Below are positions 41,000 to 42,500 of a stretch of 42,500 bases of DNA, one piece after another; within the stretch, counting starts at the first letter, position 1, and each line of letters opens with the position of its first letter. The position numbers and the translations under genes are program-made. A model generated the notes under the pieces. It was not told the DNA's origin. It did not search any database and saw only the letters and a list, made by a program, of their open reading frames with translations. The stretch covers positions 1-42,500 of the forward strand of contig JAQGDQ010000756.1 in NCBI GenBank assembly GCA_030141605.1, in the 5' to 3' direction. The DNA is from Tubiluchus corallicola. Taxonomy: Eukaryota; Priapulida; Priapulimorpha; Priapulimorphida; Tubiluchidae.

Positions 41000-41053
41000 A
41001 TCGACTATCTCGCCTCGAGGGTTTCCCTGCTGAAGCCATTTCCTAGTTTAACG
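41000..41053 (+). CDS. Possible 54-nt orphan exon
   Basis: Bounded by TTTTTTCAG and ACG/GTAAGT, both strong splice signals. Exactly 18 codons long, encoding IDYLASRVSLLKPFPSLT in frame 1. The third-position-shifted frame RLSRLEGFPAEAIS ends in a stop. No flanking exon could be joined with confidence, so it may be a chance pair of sites or a non-coding exon. Confidence 0.22.
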
Positions 41054-41125
41054 GTAAGTTTTCAGACTAGAGTTCTGAATCGATGCTAATAATTTCTTAA
41101 TTGGATAGAAGGATTAAATCACCAA

Positions 41126-41450
41126 GAATGGATGGATGGAGGGATGAAAGGGAGAGTTTTTGTTAGTAAAAGTGGATGGATGGATGCAAGGATTGGTGGA
41201 TGGATGGATGGATGGATGGATGGATGGATGGAGGGAGGGATGGATGGATGGATGGATGGATGGATGGATCGACGAACAGACAGATCGAGAGAGTGAAGAA
41301 AGGAACGGAAAAATGGGAAATAGAGGAATAAATGGAGGACCGACGAGTGTGTGGAAAGATGGACGGATGAATAAAATGAATGAGCGAACGAGTGGATGGA
41401 TGGATCGATGGATGCATGGATGAATGGATGGATTGATGTATGAATGAAGG
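41126..41450. repeat. GGAT (ATGG) tetranucleotide repeat, interrupted
   Basis: Dense GATGGATGGATG at 41126-41270 and 41390-41450, separated by about 120 bp of degenerate repeat. A GAAA run follows at 41483-41510. Open frames here are artefacts. Confidence 0.9.
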
Positions 41451-41754
41451 AATTAAACGAAAGCAGAAAGGAGGAGAAAAAGATGAAAGAAAGAAAGAAA
41501 GAAAGAAAGGTATGACAGAAAGACAAACAAACAGCGAGTGGAGGAAAACAAAGTCCATGTGCACATAGAAATATTATTAAATAAAGAAATAAATTGATAA
41601 ACGAAATAATTTGAAAATAACTCCAAGCACATTAAAAGAAATAAGATGGATAACATTTGTTGCAAGAACTAACTAACGTGTCAAAGTTTTTTCATTCAGA
41701 AAATATTTTAGAGTAAAATGTGATCATCTCTTCATATTCCACATTCATTCAGAC
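41451..41754. other. Spacer with no recognised gene
   Basis: AT-rich, leading into the promoter at 41755. Confidence 0.45.
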
Positions 41755-41780
41755 CGCGCATGCGCAGTGCAGTATAAAAG
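41755..41780 (+). promoter_or_regulatory. Promoter: NRF1 palindrome plus TATA box
   Basis: CGCGCATGCGCA (41755-41766) matches the NRF1 consensus YGCGCAYGCGCR at all 12 positions. TATAAAAG follows at 41773-41780. Together they predict a start site near 41805 firing to the right. Confidence 0.5.
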
Positions 41781-41845
41781 CACCAAAAATCCGAAATTAA
41801 TCATTGTCCCCTTCGCATCCGTCGCACTGCGCACCCCTTCTAGAA

Positions 41846-41890
41846 ATGGTTTCACCCAAAGTGGTCGATATTGAAACAGGATGCGTTTAG
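41846..41890 (+). CDS. Possible upstream open reading frame (14 codons)
   Basis: The first ATG after the predicted promoter opens MVSPKVVDIETGCV and stops at 41888-41890. It overlaps the next ATG (41881) in a different frame. If the transcript is real, this could dampen translation of the downstream frame. Confidence 0.25.
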   Translation: MVSPKVVDIETGCV

Positions 41891-42039
41891 ATGGAAAACA
41901 AAAGAAGTTTAATTTCGTTACAAAAACAGTCTCACTAAATCGATCTATTGCAGAGAAAAAAATGGATCTTTTGGTATTGAGTAGACAATATGTGTACCCA
42001 CTAAAGAGATTTATCGATACCTATGATGTCTTATTGCTT
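41881..42039 (+). CDS. Candidate first coding exon of a gene continuing right
   Basis: Opens with ATG, runs 53 codons (MRLDGKQKKFNFVTKT... to ...DTYDVLLL) and reaches a strong donor, CTT/GTAAGTATAAG, in phase 0 at 42039/42040. It lies about 75 bp downstream of the predicted start site. No domain recognised. The next exon should lie further right in or beyond the window. Confidence 0.35.
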
Positions 42040-42500
42040 GTAAGTATAAGCAATCGTGACGCTGGTTACTAATTAGATAGTTGACCGCTAAAAGAAAAAT
42101 TGATTTTATGCATTTTCGTCTACAATAGCTTTCTGCTTTTAATTATCTATCCCAGTATGCACCAGAAAACGTCACTGGCTCACCAACAAGCGTATTATTA
42201 ATGATATTGATAAGATAAAGTGATTTAAACTGTTGCTTAGTTAGCAAAGAATGCGCTACGAATGTTACGATTGTTTTTTCAAACTTTACGCAATGTTATC
42301 TAAACTTATTTTAAACTACTTACAGTTACATAGTTAAGAATTTTTTTAAAGTCACACATGTTCTATCACTTTATTTCTTAGAAATTTGCATATGTTTTAA
42401 TACGCATTGTGCATTGTGGGTTCCGAGTCAAACTGCCCCACCGAGTCTATGGGTTCAACACTCTGCAAAGGGGACCTTTTATGGAATTTTAAATGCAGAA
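42040..42500. other. Right edge, no further exon seen
   Basis: AT-rich; if the exon above is real this is intron. A GCATTGTGGGTTCCGAGTCA stretch near 42411-42430 is GC-richer but unassigned. Confidence 0.4.

Overview
The window looks like nuclear DNA of an invertebrate animal. It has GT-AG spliceosomal introns of about 0.4 to 3.9 kb, AT-rich intergenic DNA, fragments of LINEs, DNA-transposon MITEs and tRNA-derived SINEs, and very many tandem arrays. The two recognisable genes, a SPATA1-like sperm/coiled-coil gene and a cGAS-like receptor fused to ankyrin repeats, fit an aquatic invertebrate. I cannot fix the phylum from this sequence alone.

Layout. (1) 77-12416, plus strand: the last eight recognisable coding exons of a SPATA1-like gene. 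Reading frame is kept across all seven introns and the stop is at 12414. Its 5' exons lie left of the window. The introns hold a TTAA-flanked MITE, a LINE C-terminal remnant, a fold-back repeat, 29-bp and 30-bp minisatellites, a Tigger-type MITE, a second MITE family, two tRNA-like SINE fragments, a reverse-oriented LINE tail and a 75-bp array. (2) 12417-19283: a 3' UTR, then gene-poor DNA with a 55-bp minisatellite and a degenerate 16-bp array. (3) 19361-21802: one intronless 813-codon gene encoding about seven ankyrin repeats followed by a Mab-21/cGAS-like nucleotidyltransferase with all three acidic catalytic residues. This is the most interesting gene here. (4) 22185-23915: a possible two-exon microprotein. 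Between its exons is a strong heat-shock-type promoter (two clusters of heat-shock-element pentamers and a TATA box at 23011-23106) with no recognisable heat-shock gene downstream. (5) 25061-34305: three nearly back-to-back satellite arrays (69-bp, 153-bp and 89-bp units, about 8.5 kb together). The 89-bp unit repeatedly carries an inverted CCAAT box and a CRE-like palindrome. (6) 34733-42500: a second TTAA MITE and a truncated inverted third copy, head-to-head tRNA-like elements, long microsatellites, and at the right edge an NRF1-plus-TATA promoter with a possible first exon.

Nothing indicates an operon or physical coupling between genes. The only clear functional theme is innate immunity (the ANK-cGLR). 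Tandem arrays of unit size 16 bp or more cover about 12.7 kb, or 30% of the window. Nearly all other long open frames fall inside such arrays or simple repeats and are not genes.
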